Positions 19,440 through 30,805 of a stretch of DNA of 64,000 nucleotides are shown one piece after another (within the stretch, counting starts at the first letter, position 1; every line of letters starts with the position of its first letter). The DNA lies in contig OZ007507.1 of the NCBI GenBank assembly GCA_963931865.1, positions 5,081,148 through 5,145,147 of the forward strand, given 5' to 3'. Source of the stretch: Axinella damicornis. Lineage: Eukaryota > Porifera > Demospongiae > Axinellida > Axinellidae. Position numbers and translations under genes: made by a program. Under the pieces are notes generated by a model, which was not told the origin of the DNA, searched no databases, and saw only the letters and a list, made by a program, of their open reading frames with translations.

Positions 19440-21450
19440 TCATGTGGGGCTAGTCTTACATACCAGCCATACAATACCCCCGTAACTCCTGACGAGAAGG
19501 GGAAAGGAATAAGAGAATCACTCACACCCCTCGTAGACATGCAGAATACACACAGCTGCAACTGGCAGCAGCTAGGATAATCAGCATCAACTATGCAGCC
19601 TAGCGGGACACACATACCCGCAGCAGGTGCTCGTAGGCATGCACAATATCAACCAGCCCAATGTGGGGCACCCACACCTGCAACAGGTGGTCAATAGACA
19701 TGCAGGATACTTAGCATCACCTAGCCCCGCGGGGCACACACACCTGCAACCTGTGGTCGTTAGACATGCAGGATATTGAGCCTCGATTAGCACGCACACC
19801 TGCAAAAGGTGGTCATTAGGCATGCAGGATATGCCTCCCACAAGGGTACACCCCTGCGACAGGTGGTCATTATAACTGCAGATTCCACATCAACTAGCCC
19901 AGCAGGGTATACAGCACACACCGACAACAGGTAGGCATGCAGGCTATTCAGCATCAACTAACCCCACACCTGCAAGAGGTGGCCATTAGGCCTGCAGAAT
20001 AATTTGCAACCACTAAATAGCAATGGTGCACACCTGCAACCGGAGGTCATTAAGCGCACAGGATATCAGCAGGGTACACAGTTGCAATAGGTGGTAACCG
20101 GGTGCACCGGGTAATCAGCAAGGGTACACACCTGGTCCCTAGTTGGGCATGATATCAGCAAGGGTATGCACCAGCAACATGTGGTCATTAGACGTGCATG
20201 ATACTCAGCCTCAACTAGCCCAGCAGGGTACACAGTAGGCCTGCACGAGATCATTTTTTTCACCCCACGGTATATCATCACGCATGATGCCACAAAATTA
20301 CTAAATATCGTCCGAAAATAGCCATACAGCTTGGAAAGGGCAGAGGTAAGGCAAGGTATAACTAAAAGTACAATCTGGCTGTAAAGATTACCGTCCTTCA
20401 CTGAGACTTGGTGGCTTGCATACGCACGCGGCATTTCGGGCGGTCGGTGATCGTGGTTTGCCTTTCTCGTCTGCTTCGACGCCTAAGTCGTTCCAAACAG
20501 CAGTAACAGCTTCATTTATTAACGAGATCTCGGCTTCGCCAGCAGCTGATCCACCAGGCTCTGTAAACCATCGCGTGTACGTCGCTCATCGCTATACTGA
20601 TCGACTAAGTTGCCTCGTGCACTTACTGAATGTCCTATTTATCCGTTTTTCGTAAATACCGTTCACATCCAAAAAACGTACCACCATACCGTCGATAACG
20701 GTAAATATCGCCATATCGTGCAGGCCTAGTACACAGTATACCCCCGTATACCAGGTGGTCGGTAGATGTGCAAAATATTTGCCGCATATTAAGCCACAGC
20801 TCACCCAGATTAGTACCCAGTGGCAAGCTGAGCGTTCAACAGCAGCTAGGTAATCCCACATACTGACCAAGTCTACCCTGCTGATAGCTAACAAGTAAGA
20901 GCGCAGCTTCTAATAAGCCAGGCACCTGCAACTGGATATTCAGCATGAGCTAGCCAGGTAGGTTACACCCCTGCAACCGGATGGAGTTAGGCCGGCAGGG
21001 TCTCCAATAGCAGCTAGGTGCCTCAGCACCTGCATGGCAACCACCCGGGCCACCAGTTCCTTGCTGGCTGTTAACAATTAGATGCCCAGCTTATACATCT
21101 CAAACCGGGGTAATCAGGTATGCAGGAATCCTGGACACTCAGCATTAACTAGCCAGACCAGGTTAACACCTGCAACTGGTATCAGCTGAGCATGTAGCAG
21201 TGTTCTCACCAGAAATTTGTTTAATAATGCACAGGCTGGCAAAGGGCACACTGTGCTTTTAGACCAGACACCAAAAAGCACATTAGAAGCCCAAAGGGCA
21301 CAGTGCCCTTCTGTAGAGCCTAGCGAGAACACTGGCATGTAGTCTACCCAACATCAGCTAGACAGGCAGGGCACCCTTGCAAACAGACGGCAATTAGGCT
21401 TGAGGAAGTTCAGCATCGGTTAGCCAATAGGCACTTGGGCCTCAACTAGC
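19440..21450. repeat. Degenerate ~65-bp tandem repeat field
   Basis: Dozens of diverged copies of a unit reading roughly CACACCTGCAACAGGTGGTC, ATTAGACATGCAGGATA, TTCAGCATCAACTAGCCCAG, CAGGGTA. The field is interrupted at about 20245-20720 by unrelated sequence that includes a coding-like island (20395-20590, minus strand). Confidence 0.7.
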
Positions 21451-22251
21451 CCAGCGAGTCACGCTTGGAATTTTACAAGGACCACTCCCCTCCCATAGTG
21501 GGATGGCAACTTAACAGGCTGGTATCCAACAGTACCAGCCTGTTAGCAAACAAGAGCGGACAACAGTCCAAGAAGTCACTCACAAAGACTAGTCAGTACC
21601 AACGAGCTTACCTGAACTTTTTCCCAGGTACAATCTTCCCTGGGGAGCTCTGACTACAACTTTCGTCACTGTAGGAGAGTCAGCACTGCCATGTGCTTCG
21701 TCTTTCTCCATTGATCAGACCTCCTAAACAGCTGCTGAACTGACAGACATCAAACACATGAAAAAAACAGTTCTGCGCATGTAGCTATTCCATTCCGGTA
21801 TTCCAGTATTCCATTCCACCATTCCATTCCACCGAATGTAGACACCCCTTCCAAGCTAACAAATTGCTTCTCATCCCCTACACATGTAGATAAACTACCT
21901 GCGGCTGTATGGTGTGTGCCAAGCTCCATACGTAGACATGAGTATACAGCTAGTCAGGAAGAAGTTAAGGGGACTAATATATATAGGAAATGAAATTCAG
22001 TTAAGGGGACTAATAGGAAATAGAATTCAGAGTCTGATGTGAAAACAAGACTTGTACATCTATATAGGGGCCCTTTTGCAACACCGTAGACATAAATTGT
22101 ATTCACCAACTCCATTGTACTTGCAGTCAATGCTGCAGGTGTACAGTAGGTGCGGGCTTTCTTCCTGATCCTATACGGTATTGGGCCGGTAGTCAGCTAC
22201 ATAAATCAACTGCAAGTCACTATATAATAATTACTATTAGTTACGAGGGGC

Positions 22252-22760
22252 AACCGCACTCCTGGTAGCCGTTGCAACCCCGGTTGCGACTCGCCGTAGC
22301 GCAAGCTAAGTATCGCGGTAAGTTCCAATTAACGGACATGCCACATGGCAACCACGCTCTGTCGATCGCTAGCAATGGCGGCCAAAGGGAAGACACGACG
22401 TTATTACAGCAGTCACAACTTTGCCAGCACGGTGAGTTTTGGCATGTATATAAGCGTCAGTGAACGACAGCGATTACAACTGTGTAGTCAGATTCTTTGT
22501 GGGGCCTTCGTAAGACACTACTGGCAACCAACGTCGAAGAGAACGATCAAGCAATGGCAGCCGACGGCACAACAAAAGCGCTTGTATCTCCACCACCAAG
22601 GTGAGTTTCATGATTATTATACGTTTGTCTAACTGCATGATAGCCATCACGACGGTGTAGTCAGAATCTCTGTAGACCTTTCCTGCGTGCTGTGAGGTTT
22701 GATTAGGTTATTTATTTATTTACGCGGCACAATTTTTCCCCTACCAGGAGTGTAACTTGT
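22252..22760. mobile_element. Small TIR element with CACTCCTGGTAG ends
   Basis: The left end GGGGCAACCGCACTCCTGGTAG and right end CCCCTACCAGGAGTGTAACT are inverted. The right third (GTGAGTTTCATG, GCGGCACAATTTTT) matches 47200-47345, and both ends match 60843-61360. The interior has two short open stretches each ending in a GTGAGT donor-like site (near 22430 and 22600), suggesting derivation from an intron-containing gene. Confidence 0.55.
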
Positions 22761-24086
22761 TCAGTGGAACCTGTCTATAGTGGTCACTTAAGGTTACGGG
22801 TACCCGCGTATCATGCAATAACTGGAGCAATATTCATGCAAGCCATGCCGAATTCTTACAGCGCCTAGCACAAAGTGCGGTGCTGGACTCGAACCTATTT
22901 AGACCCACCTACTTCTCAACAGACGAACTTCCTGCAGAGGCGTGGCTACATGGACGCCTTGACCCCTCCCATACACATTTATAAATTCTGAGCGCATTCT
23001 ACAAACTGTACTCGTTACACGCAGAATTGCACCTTCAGCTTCAGGAAGCAGCTAGAAGACATGAACTTCGAGTGCGAGAGCTATAAATGAACAAGTCATT
23101 CGCCGAACATCTCCCGCTTGCAGCCAAAGCACACAGATAAAATGGCGTCCAACGAAGGGTGTGGCGACAATTCACTTCGCTAGCAGTGGACAACAGCCTA
23201 CACAGACTCCCAAACATAGCTCTCGCACTAGATATATGATAGTAGCAGTTATATAAATGCCTATTTCCATCTCAATTACCTTTTCTGTGACAAAAGTTGT
23301 AGAATGCGTAGATAAGTAAATTCGCATGGGAATCGCTGAAATAACATGCAGCTGTCCATAAACAGGCAAATTAAATTTTACTTCCGGTCAACGGCCGGTA
23401 CGGGTACCCGTAACCTTAAGGCAGCCACTCTCCATCATGGTCATAATTATACCGCTGGTCCCATTTGCACTAATCCAGTACAAAATGACCTGCATAAAGC
23501 AGCCACCTGTCCACTGTAGCCGGTCCCAGTGACCACAATATTCATACAGTTCCACTGTACAAGTATATCATGCTAAAGTTGCTACCTTGTACCACAGAAA
23601 TTTCTAGGTACTACGTATGTCGGCTCCTGCAATACTAGCTATAGTTCAGCAATGAGCATTACAGAGTAGCCGCACATTTAGAGGTGCGGCATCTGAAGCT
23701 TGCAACTGCTCTCTGGCAGGACAGGAGAGCGTGTTTTTTTGCGATGGTTGCTCTTCATGCTGGAAGTTACTGCAAAGTTGTAGCTGGTACAGTTGTGGAG
23801 TTCTGGCAGCACACAATCAGCAATGTAAACAGAACCATAGAAAATGGTCGACTTTCAAGCCTCTGCTGCCAGTCACATGAAATGCTGGAAGTTACGGCAG
23901 ACTATTAGCTAGTATGGTTGTGGAGTTATGGCAGCACAAAATCGCCAATGTAAACAGAATCATAGAAAAACGGCCAAATTCAAGGCCCCATAGCTCCAAA
24001 ACTAAGGCCTCACAAATGGAGCTCCTTACAATCTCCAAGCTTTATGCTTTCATTTGGTGCAAGTTGCATGTTCATAGCACCTTGCA

Positions 24087-24433
24087 AGGGCGGAGACAGC
24101 TACCAAAAAGTGGGGGGGCTAATATCACAATTGTACGGTGACGAAGGCTGTGCATAGAGGTGCGTAGTGCTGATCAGTCCGTGCGAAGCGCGGAAAATTT
24201 TTTCGCCTTCATTTTTCAGTTATCAGAATGGGCTCTCGTGGCACCTTCGTGCTTTGCACTGCAAGTTAGAGACGCCAGCCCCCAAGAAACGAGGTGCCAT
24301 AGCTGTAACTTAGTGCTAGATCTCGTGGGATAGTAGCATCCAGTCTGTTGTTTTGGGGGGCCCCCTGCTTTTGAAAGTGGGGGGGCTCAAGCCCCCCCCC
24401 CCCCCCCCCCCCCCCCCCTATATCTCCGCCCCT
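24087..24433. mobile_element. hAT-like MITE with AGGGGCGGAGA ends
   Basis: Left AGGGCGGAGACAGCTA and right TATATCTCCGCCCCT are inverted, flanked by ACCTTGCA and GCCTTGCA (8 bp, one mismatch). An 8-bp duplication and AGGGGCG ends fit the hAT superfamily. A run of 27 C occupies 24392-24418. It shares GAGAGCCC and CACGAAGGTGC blocks, reversed, with 545-757 and 58385-58565. Confidence 0.65.
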
Positions 24434-25125
24434 GCCTTGCATTTAGGAGCTACAGGCGCCCAAACATACACCCTTCCGAGGCGCTTGCTAACGTGCCGTG
24501 TTTGACTCACTCTTGCTTCCAGCCTGGCAGTTATATCATCACAAAATGTTCATAATCCGACGTCCTTCCACCCAGAGACTTGATATTCAGCCGTACTCTC
24601 CAATTGCGTGCCTTACTCGGAGTAACAGAGCACCCCAAAAGCACGTACCCCGAACCGCAAGGCCATCTTGCGACTTTCGGGTTGACCGCGCCCCTCGCAT
24701 TTTTGCATAATAATTAATCGCGGCCGGCTGACCTCCTCTGTCGTCATGCATGTCTGACGTGTAGCGCTATAGCAGCTGCATGCAACCCCCCAAAATGGCA
24801 AAAACCAGCTTCTGACCTTTGTGACTTTGATGGAAAGGTCTAGTTCGTGAGGGTGATACTGAAAATGGCCCGGGGTTTGTGCACTTGGAAGCAGGACTCG
24901 CCTTCAGTGCCGGAGACTCAATCACTCAAACAGAAAGAGAAGGCTATAAGCTTATCAGTCATCACCACTGTCTGGAGAATGCGATGGTAGGTCGATTGGT
25001 TCGTAGTAAGGCATGAGCCAAATTTCCGTAGCATATAGTTTCCTGATCCTCATTCACTGCCTATATTAAACTTCTTGATGTAGCCAGGCAAACCGATTCA
25101 TCTATTAGATCAAGATTTTAACGTG

Positions 25126-25128
<3 letters not shown>

Positions 25129-25167
<39 letters not shown>
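25129..25167. repeat. (GT)n microsatellite of the composite repeat family
   Basis: A GT tract between AAGATTTTAACGTG and TGATGGAAGTGGGATGTT. The same arrangement occurs at 47975-48040 and, inverted, at 1520-1575. Confidence 0.85.
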
Positions 25168-25168
<1 letters not shown>

Positions 25169-25439
25169 TGGAAGTGGGATGTTTGTGGGGCAAGATCGAA
25201 TCATGAACTGTACATTGTATCAACAGAGGTATCTATGATGCTAAACGTATGACACTGCGACTACATGCAATGTACAGGTGTATAAGTTTACAGGTGATAA
25301 GTGAAATCACAGGGGTAATATGTGATTTAAACCCCTTCATTAGGCCGATCATATCGCAGTATTTCAGTGAAGTATTGTGTTAGCTCATTATTAGCACAGT
25401 ATATATAGCTCCGTTTCCATGCTGTGAGTGTTACATGTG

Positions 25440-25850
25440 TTGTACACAATCATGGTCACAAAGATTGTATTTTGTAATGTGTACAAGTAGGTTCGCTCAC
25501 TCAGCTACTTCACCCTCGTTTGCCTACCGTGAGTAATCCGGCGCCGGACAGCAGAGATAGTCAGTGCTCCCCGTTTGCGTCAGCTTCAGCTGCTGCTCCC
25601 TGATGGCATCCACTTCAGCTGCTGTTCGCCGCTTACATCCGCTTCAGCTGCTACATGTACTCCCTGATTGCGTCTACTTCAGCTGCTGCTCCCCGATCGC
25701 GTCCGCTTCAACTGCAGTTCCCTGATCGTGTCCGCTTCAACGGCTGCTCGCCAGATTGCGTCCGCTTCGACTGCTGCTATTCCAGCCCATGCCCGGGCAC
25801 CCGATGTTCTCGAATATTCTTCTTGGAGTTCGAAGTTCAGTGAATGGAAC
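25440..25850. repeat. Composite repeat with GATTGCGTCC minisatellite
   Basis: CTCGTTTGCCTACCGTGAG and TAATCCGGCGCCGGACAG, then about eight diverged GATTGCGTCCGCTTCAACTGC-type units, then ATTCTTCTTGGAGTTCGA. The 48090-48420 copy has the same order on the opposite strand. Confidence 0.75.
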
Positions 25851-25855
25851 CCCTG

Positions 25856-26034
25856 ACTCTGACCCTGACACTGACCCTAACCCTGACCCTGACCCTAACC
25901 CTGACCCTGACCCTGACCCTAACCCTGACCCTAACCCTGACCCTGACCCTGACCCTGACCCTGACCCTAACCCTAACCCTGACCCTAACCCTAACCCTAA
26001 CCCTGACCCTGACCCTAACCCTGACCCTGACCCT
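25856..26034. repeat. Interstitial telomere-like tract, CCCTAA/CCCTGA
   Basis: About 29 hexamers, a mixture of CCCTGA and CCCTAA; on the other strand these read TCAGGG and TTAGGG. TTAGGG is the usual metazoan telomere unit. The mixed tract is interstitial, sitting directly after the GATTGCGTCC repeat, and produces artefactual DPDPNP and TLTLTL reading frames. Confidence 0.85.
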
Positions 26035-26652
26035 AATCATGCATTATCATAACCCAAACCCTAAACATCCATCCGCCCCACCCACCTCCCTGATGCTAGT
26101 TTATTACCTACACCTGTTTTGTTGATGTGTACTAACAGCATAATGTTGAGATGTGAAATACACTCAAAGGCATGCTCTGTGTGTGTGTGTGTGTGTTTGT
26201 GTGGGTGTTGTGTGTGTGTGTGATTGATGGAAGTGTTGACGTTGACGGTGTGAGAGTAGACTATTGACACGATCATTTTCTGTCATTAGCAGTGACTCTT
26301 AGGGTAATGACAGTTAGTCACGTTATTGAACACCCATTGATAAACTTTTGTTCTCTAATACAGGAAAGTGGAGAAGATGGTGGCACTGCAAGAGATCTAT
26401 TATTTTTATAATGTTTTTTTTTTTAATGAGGAGGAGGGCAATAATTTCAACCTCAAAGAAGGTGGGGCTATAGCAAACATACTGCAGTGAGGTGGTGGCA
26501 AGTGATGGAGTTGCTCTCTTGTTTTCTGGGTTTACTACCTTGTTGGTGGTCATGTAGTACTCCATGTTGATGTTTGAAAGTGTGTATAATAATTATTTAT
26601 TCATGAATAAACATGTTGTTTTTTTTGAGTTGGCTGAACCACTGTATTACAT

Positions 26653-26883
26653 TGCTGGTGTTGCCTATTGCAATACTGGTGTTGCCTATTGCAATACTGG
26701 TGTTGCCTATTGCAATACTGGTGTTGCCTATTGCAATACTGGTGTTGCCTATTGCAATAGTGGTGTTGCCTATTGCAATACTGGTGTTGCCTATTGCAAT
26801 ACTGGTGTTGCCTATTGCAATACTGGTGTTGCCTATTGCAATACTGGTGTTGCCTATTGCAATACTGGTGTTGCCTATTGTAG
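26653..26883. repeat. 21-bp minisatellite GGTGTTGCCTATTGCAATACT
   Basis: Eleven near-identical 21-bp units; one carries AATAGTG in place of AATACTG. Its complement (ATAGGCAACACCAGTATTGCA) shares the GGCAACACCA core with the array at 16908-18057, in opposite orientation. The flank at 26955-27000 (GTACTGTTGGTCACG, AAATCCGTATTA) also matches 16738-16775, beside the first array. Confidence 0.9.
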
Positions 26884-27071
26884 GACTTGGGCACACTATT
26901 TCACGTTACGTAACTAATTCGACCAATCAGATCAATCTTAGATAAGAGCTGCGGTACTGTTGATTAGTACTGTTGGTCACGCGAGAAATCCGTATTATGT
27001 ACAGTAAGTCACGTGCGCTACAGCAACTCTGTGATAGTTTCGTGTCAGAGACTACCTGGACTAGCTGGTAC

Positions 27072-27659
27072 CAAGGGCGTATCGAGCCGCCGAAGGCGGC
27101 GAGAGGGCATGTAACTCCGCAAACGGCATAATCCAAATCGATTCTATTTTTAGAAATCACGTGCTACATTGTTTATTTCATATCCGCGGCGCGCGCAGCT
27201 CTGGCACGCTAACCGCGCTAGTCACAGCCACAGTTCCTGAAAATATCCATTCTCTAGTAAGTCAATGAACTTCTATCTAAACTCACTGCTGTTACCCTGG
27301 ACGGCGCTTACCACTGCCTTCTCCTTGCCTCAGTTTCGCCAACGAACCGTGTCATTCAGTGGAGACGGTCCCGAACGAAGCCTACGGGGCCTGCGTGCAA
27401 TGGCTGCCGCATGTAGGACGGACGGGCACGTTGTTTCCAGTCGTCAAAACGTGGATGGCGTCCATTCATCCACTCTACGCGCTCGATCTGGCCTGCTATG
27501 CGATATTCCACGTAATCGGATAATTGCATTCATTCACATATACGGTTACATACCAATGTCTAAAAATAGTATATCCGGTGGCCGCATTTGGATTTTGCCG
27601 TTTGCAGAGTCAATACGAGAGTTGCATGCCCTCTTCCCGTTAGGGTCGATGCGCCCTTG
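27072..27659. mobile_element. 588-bp DNA element, CAAGGGCG ends, 7-bp TSD
   Basis: Terminal CAAGGGCG and CGCCCTTG, with inverted ends continuing through GAGAGGGCATG and AAACGGC (about 75 bp), are flanked by exact CTGGTAC at 27065-27071 and 27660-27666. A second member with its own 7-bp duplication is at 45433-46061. The interior shows no transposase, so it is non-autonomous. Confidence 0.85.
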
Positions 27660-28000
27660 CTGGTACTGACTACCTTTTGGGCTCCTGAAGAGGGCTGACT
27701 TACATCTCGATACTTCCGGAAGTCGAGGTTGAACTCGTTGGTATACTCCGTTTGAAATGGACCGTACAACTGCCCAGCGTGGACCGACCGTACAGCTGCC
27801 AGTTATCGGCGTGGCTCCGCCTTGGGCTTGGTACGCAGGCCTTCTCGCCCAAGCGTTTGAAGCTTGCCGTACTAACGCGAAGGGTTGGCAACCAGAAATG
27901 AAAATATTGTCGCCATGAGCAAGCTATGGTAACGCGCATTCGCTACGTTCATTGGTAGAGGAATGTGCAATGAAATTCCAGGTTTGTATGATAAAATCAG

Positions 28001-28143
28001 TATCACCATAGTACCAAGCTATACCGGAAACATATCACTCGTTTGTCGCCTTCGGCATTGTTACTCGTGCTTCGCACTCGTAACAATACTACGGCAACAA
28101 ACTCGTGATATTTTCCGGTATAGCTTGGTACTATGGTGATACT
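28001..28143. mobile_element. Hairpin MITE, GTATCACCATAGTACCAAGC arms
   Basis: Arms of about 48 bp (GTATCACCATAGTACCAAGC, TATACCGGAAA) pair around a core ATCACTCGTTTGTCG ... CGGCAACAAACTCGTGATA. The core is shared with the hairpin at 29346-29441, so the two belong to one family. Confidence 0.75.
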
Positions 28144-28210
28144 TATATTATCATGTTTCCAACTCAGTCTGATATGGCTATTCCCATAGGGAATGTATGG
28201 CAAATGCTAG

Positions 28211-28255
28211 CCAGAGCAACTAGGGTGATATTTTCCCATATCACCCTAGTTGCTC
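28211..28255. repeat. Short perfect palindrome
   Basis: AGAGCAACTAGGGTGATA, a TTTTCCC-type loop, then its exact complement TATCACCCTAGTTGCTCT. It probably derives from a minimal hairpin element. Confidence 0.7.
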
Positions 28256-28772
28256 TGTGGGTTATCGCGTCCCCCTAGGGCATGAATGTTATTATATTGC
28301 CATGGCGCCAGCCAATGCATTAATGATAGATGCATAACACAAGGAATTCAAGATGAAGGATATAGACTATAGTATACCAGTTGCATGCAAGATGCTGGCC
28401 TGGAACCTTACTGCTGCTAGAGCGGATGGAGGTGTGGACTGGGCGTGGCTATACTAGTAGGGGGCGGCGGCCAACTTACTCGTGGCTGGGCTCGGCGCTC
28501 GCGTATCAAAGAACGATAAGAGGCCCGCTTCTCCAACTGCAAACCAAGTCGTGGTCGGCCATTTCAGGTTGCACGGTAAGTCCCACACGGCCTGAGAACG
28601 AGGCTGTACCGTTAGTACGCTCATAGAACTGTATGGTACGCTGATTGTGAGGCGCTACTGTTGCCAAGCCGCGACCGTTACCAAGGCCGCGATATCGACG
28701 CGTTCCTATAGCCGCAGGGTCTGCATGGTCTGGAAACATGATAAATGTATTATACAGTATGTACAGGGAAAC

Positions 28773-29345
28773 TAGCCTCGTTCCCAGGCCGTCTGCCAGT
28801 CGCGCGCGCATCGCATACTTGACCTTTGAACCCTTGTCAGATAGCTGGCAGAAGGCCTGGTACCACTCCTACGTCATTTACAAGCAAAGTGGACACGGTT
28901 ATGAAGCTACTCGACTACAAGTATGCTTTCGAGTTTATATTGATACCACGAAGACAGCAACTTGATGCCAACTCAGCGCTAACGGCAATACTACTCAGGC
29001 GTAAGTCTTACCAAGCGCTTGGTAAGCTACTGTAGAGGTAAGCTATTGTAGTTACCTAGGCTACTACAACCGTACAACAAGGAGTTCCATACCTGACGCC
29101 TCCAGTGGTCCACCACGGTAGCGTAAAAGCCAACAATAACTCGCTAGGAAACCTGCCGTTAGCCCGTGAACTTCTGGCACGCCGCCATTTTACATGAAAC
29201 CGTGTCCACTACGTCACAACCGTGTCCACTTTGCTTGTAAATGACGTAGGAGTGGTATCAGGCCTTCTGCCAGCTATCTGACAAGGGTTCAAAGGTCACG
29301 TATGCGATGCGCGCGCGACTGGCAGACGGCCTGGGAACGAGGCTA
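28773..29345. mobile_element. 573-bp Mutator-like MITE, 9-bp TSD, long arms
   Basis: TAGCCTCGTTCCCAGGCCG ... CGGCCTGGGAACGAGGCTA with exact CAGGGAAAC at 28764-28772 and 29346-29354. The inverted arms run about 130 bp (GTCAGATAGCTGGCAG, GGAGTGGTA, AAATGACGTAGG and complements). It is inserted in the left arm of another hairpin element whose remainder is 29346-29441. Confidence 0.9.
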
Positions 29346-29441
29346 CAGGGAAACATCACTCGTCTGTAGCCGTATTGTCACTCGTGCCTGCGGCACTCGT
29401 GACAATACGGCAACAGACTCGTGATATTTCCCTGTACACAC
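29346..29441. mobile_element. Hairpin element split by the 28773-29345 insertion
   Basis: GTACAGGGAAA (28761-28771 and again after the insertion) is the complement of TTTCCCTGTAC near 29430. The core ATCACTCGTCTGTAGCC ... CGGCAACAGACTCGTGATA is the same as in 28001-28143. Confidence 0.7.
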
Positions 29442-29645
29442 TGTATAATATAATTATTATATATAAATATCTTCACACAGCAATATGTGTTGACTGTGAT
29501 ACAAATCACACATGCACAAGGCCTTACAATTGTGTGTGTCCCATTGGCTGGACTGGACCTGACTGCCACACAGGTATACTTTCAATCTCTCTGACATATC
29601 TGACATGCGATTTCTTTATAACCGCGTTCTCCTTGTTGTATGCAG

Positions 29646-29716
29646 ATGTTAATGAGTGCACCCGAACAGAACTCTGCGAACAAACCTGTAAACACACCAT
29701 TACATTAGCTAATTAA
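29646..29716 (+). pseudogene. Decayed calcium-binding EGF exon (gene B)
   Basis: DVNECTRTELCEQTCKHTI then TAA at 29714-29716. Same break region as at 1876-1940 (gene A) and 40701-40771 (gene C). Confidence 0.7.
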
Positions 29717-29903
29717 TTGTTCCTGCATGAAAATATAAACCACACCCATGCAAGCAGTAATGTTAACCTCTTCTTGCATACAGATGCTGATGACTGCAAC
29801 CAAACTGAATTCTGCGAACAAAGCTGTGACAACACCATTGGATCATACACCTGCTCATGTGACAGTGACTTCAACCTTGCCACTGATCTACATAGCTGCT
29901 TAG

Positions 29904-30805
29904 GTACGTACTATATAGCATGTAGGGCTGCTTTGTGTATGTAATAGCATGGTTTGCTGTGGTATTCAATAAATACAACAACAAACCATGCTAATCTTCA
30001 TAGCTTTCAGTACAACAATAATCTCGGCATAAGGCATGCAGCATTGTAGGTTAGCTGCTGTAGCTACATGGACAGCAGATGGAAATGCGAGGCATGTTGC
30101 TATTTACACTCCAAGAGAATAGTAGCTATGTAGTTCTGTTTTCCAATTGCTTTGCCCATGTTCCGGTAGATTTAGTGTGCGGTTCTTCGGTTTCAGAAGG
30201 GTCGACACTCAATGTCTTGCTGTGTGCTGTTGTTGAATGAACAAAGAGTGGGATTCTTGGGGTTCAGGTACAGGAGCGGTTGAAGGAGGAGGCACGGCCA
30301 GCGGAAGTTCTTCGACCAGCATAATAATTGTCGTCAGTTTCGAATTCTAGAAGTTACGTAAAGACCCTAACCAGGCTAGTGCTGCATGCTGCGCTCGCTC
30401 TCATGATCAAATGCAATAATGTAACAGTTGCTTAGTTACGACACCGAATAGCACACCACCTGCTTGAACAGCCAATCAGCTGCCAATTATGGTATTTCAC
30501 AGTCCTGTAAGTTAGTCTAATCTGATTGGCTGACAACTGTGGTATTACAGTATGGAGTGTAATGTAATATAAATGTGGTGGATATTTGGAACTACATATT
30601 TGTGGTGCTAACTGTCGAAATCAATAACCTAGCTAGCTAAGTGTTAAGAAAAATATATGTATGCATCCCATTGCCAAAAGTTGTAAGCTGTAAATATATT
30701 TTGTTGATCAGTGGGGGAGTCCGAATGCTATTTGTGACCTAAGTCAGCATGATGTCACAATGAATATTAATTAGGCAATAATCAATGTGTCATGCATGTA
30801 TACAG
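29904..30805. other. Gene B intron with ~650-bp insertion
   Basis: This intron is 902 bp here against 245 bp in A and 263 bp in C. The extra sequence (about 29930-30590) starts with a small hairpin (AGCATGGTTTG/CAAACCATGCT). It has no recognisable coding content. Confidence 0.6.

Noticed and set aside
25837..26125. DPDPNP, TLTLTL and RVRVRV ORFs
   Set aside because: Translations of the CCCTAA/CCCTGA tract in three frames.
26653..26883. CRISPR array
   Set aside because: Units are contiguous 21-bp tandem copies without unique spacers, in a eukaryotic intron.
27265..27669. 134-codon ORF as a gene
   Set aside because: It crosses the interior and right end of the 588-bp DNA element, has no splice context and no recognisable domain.
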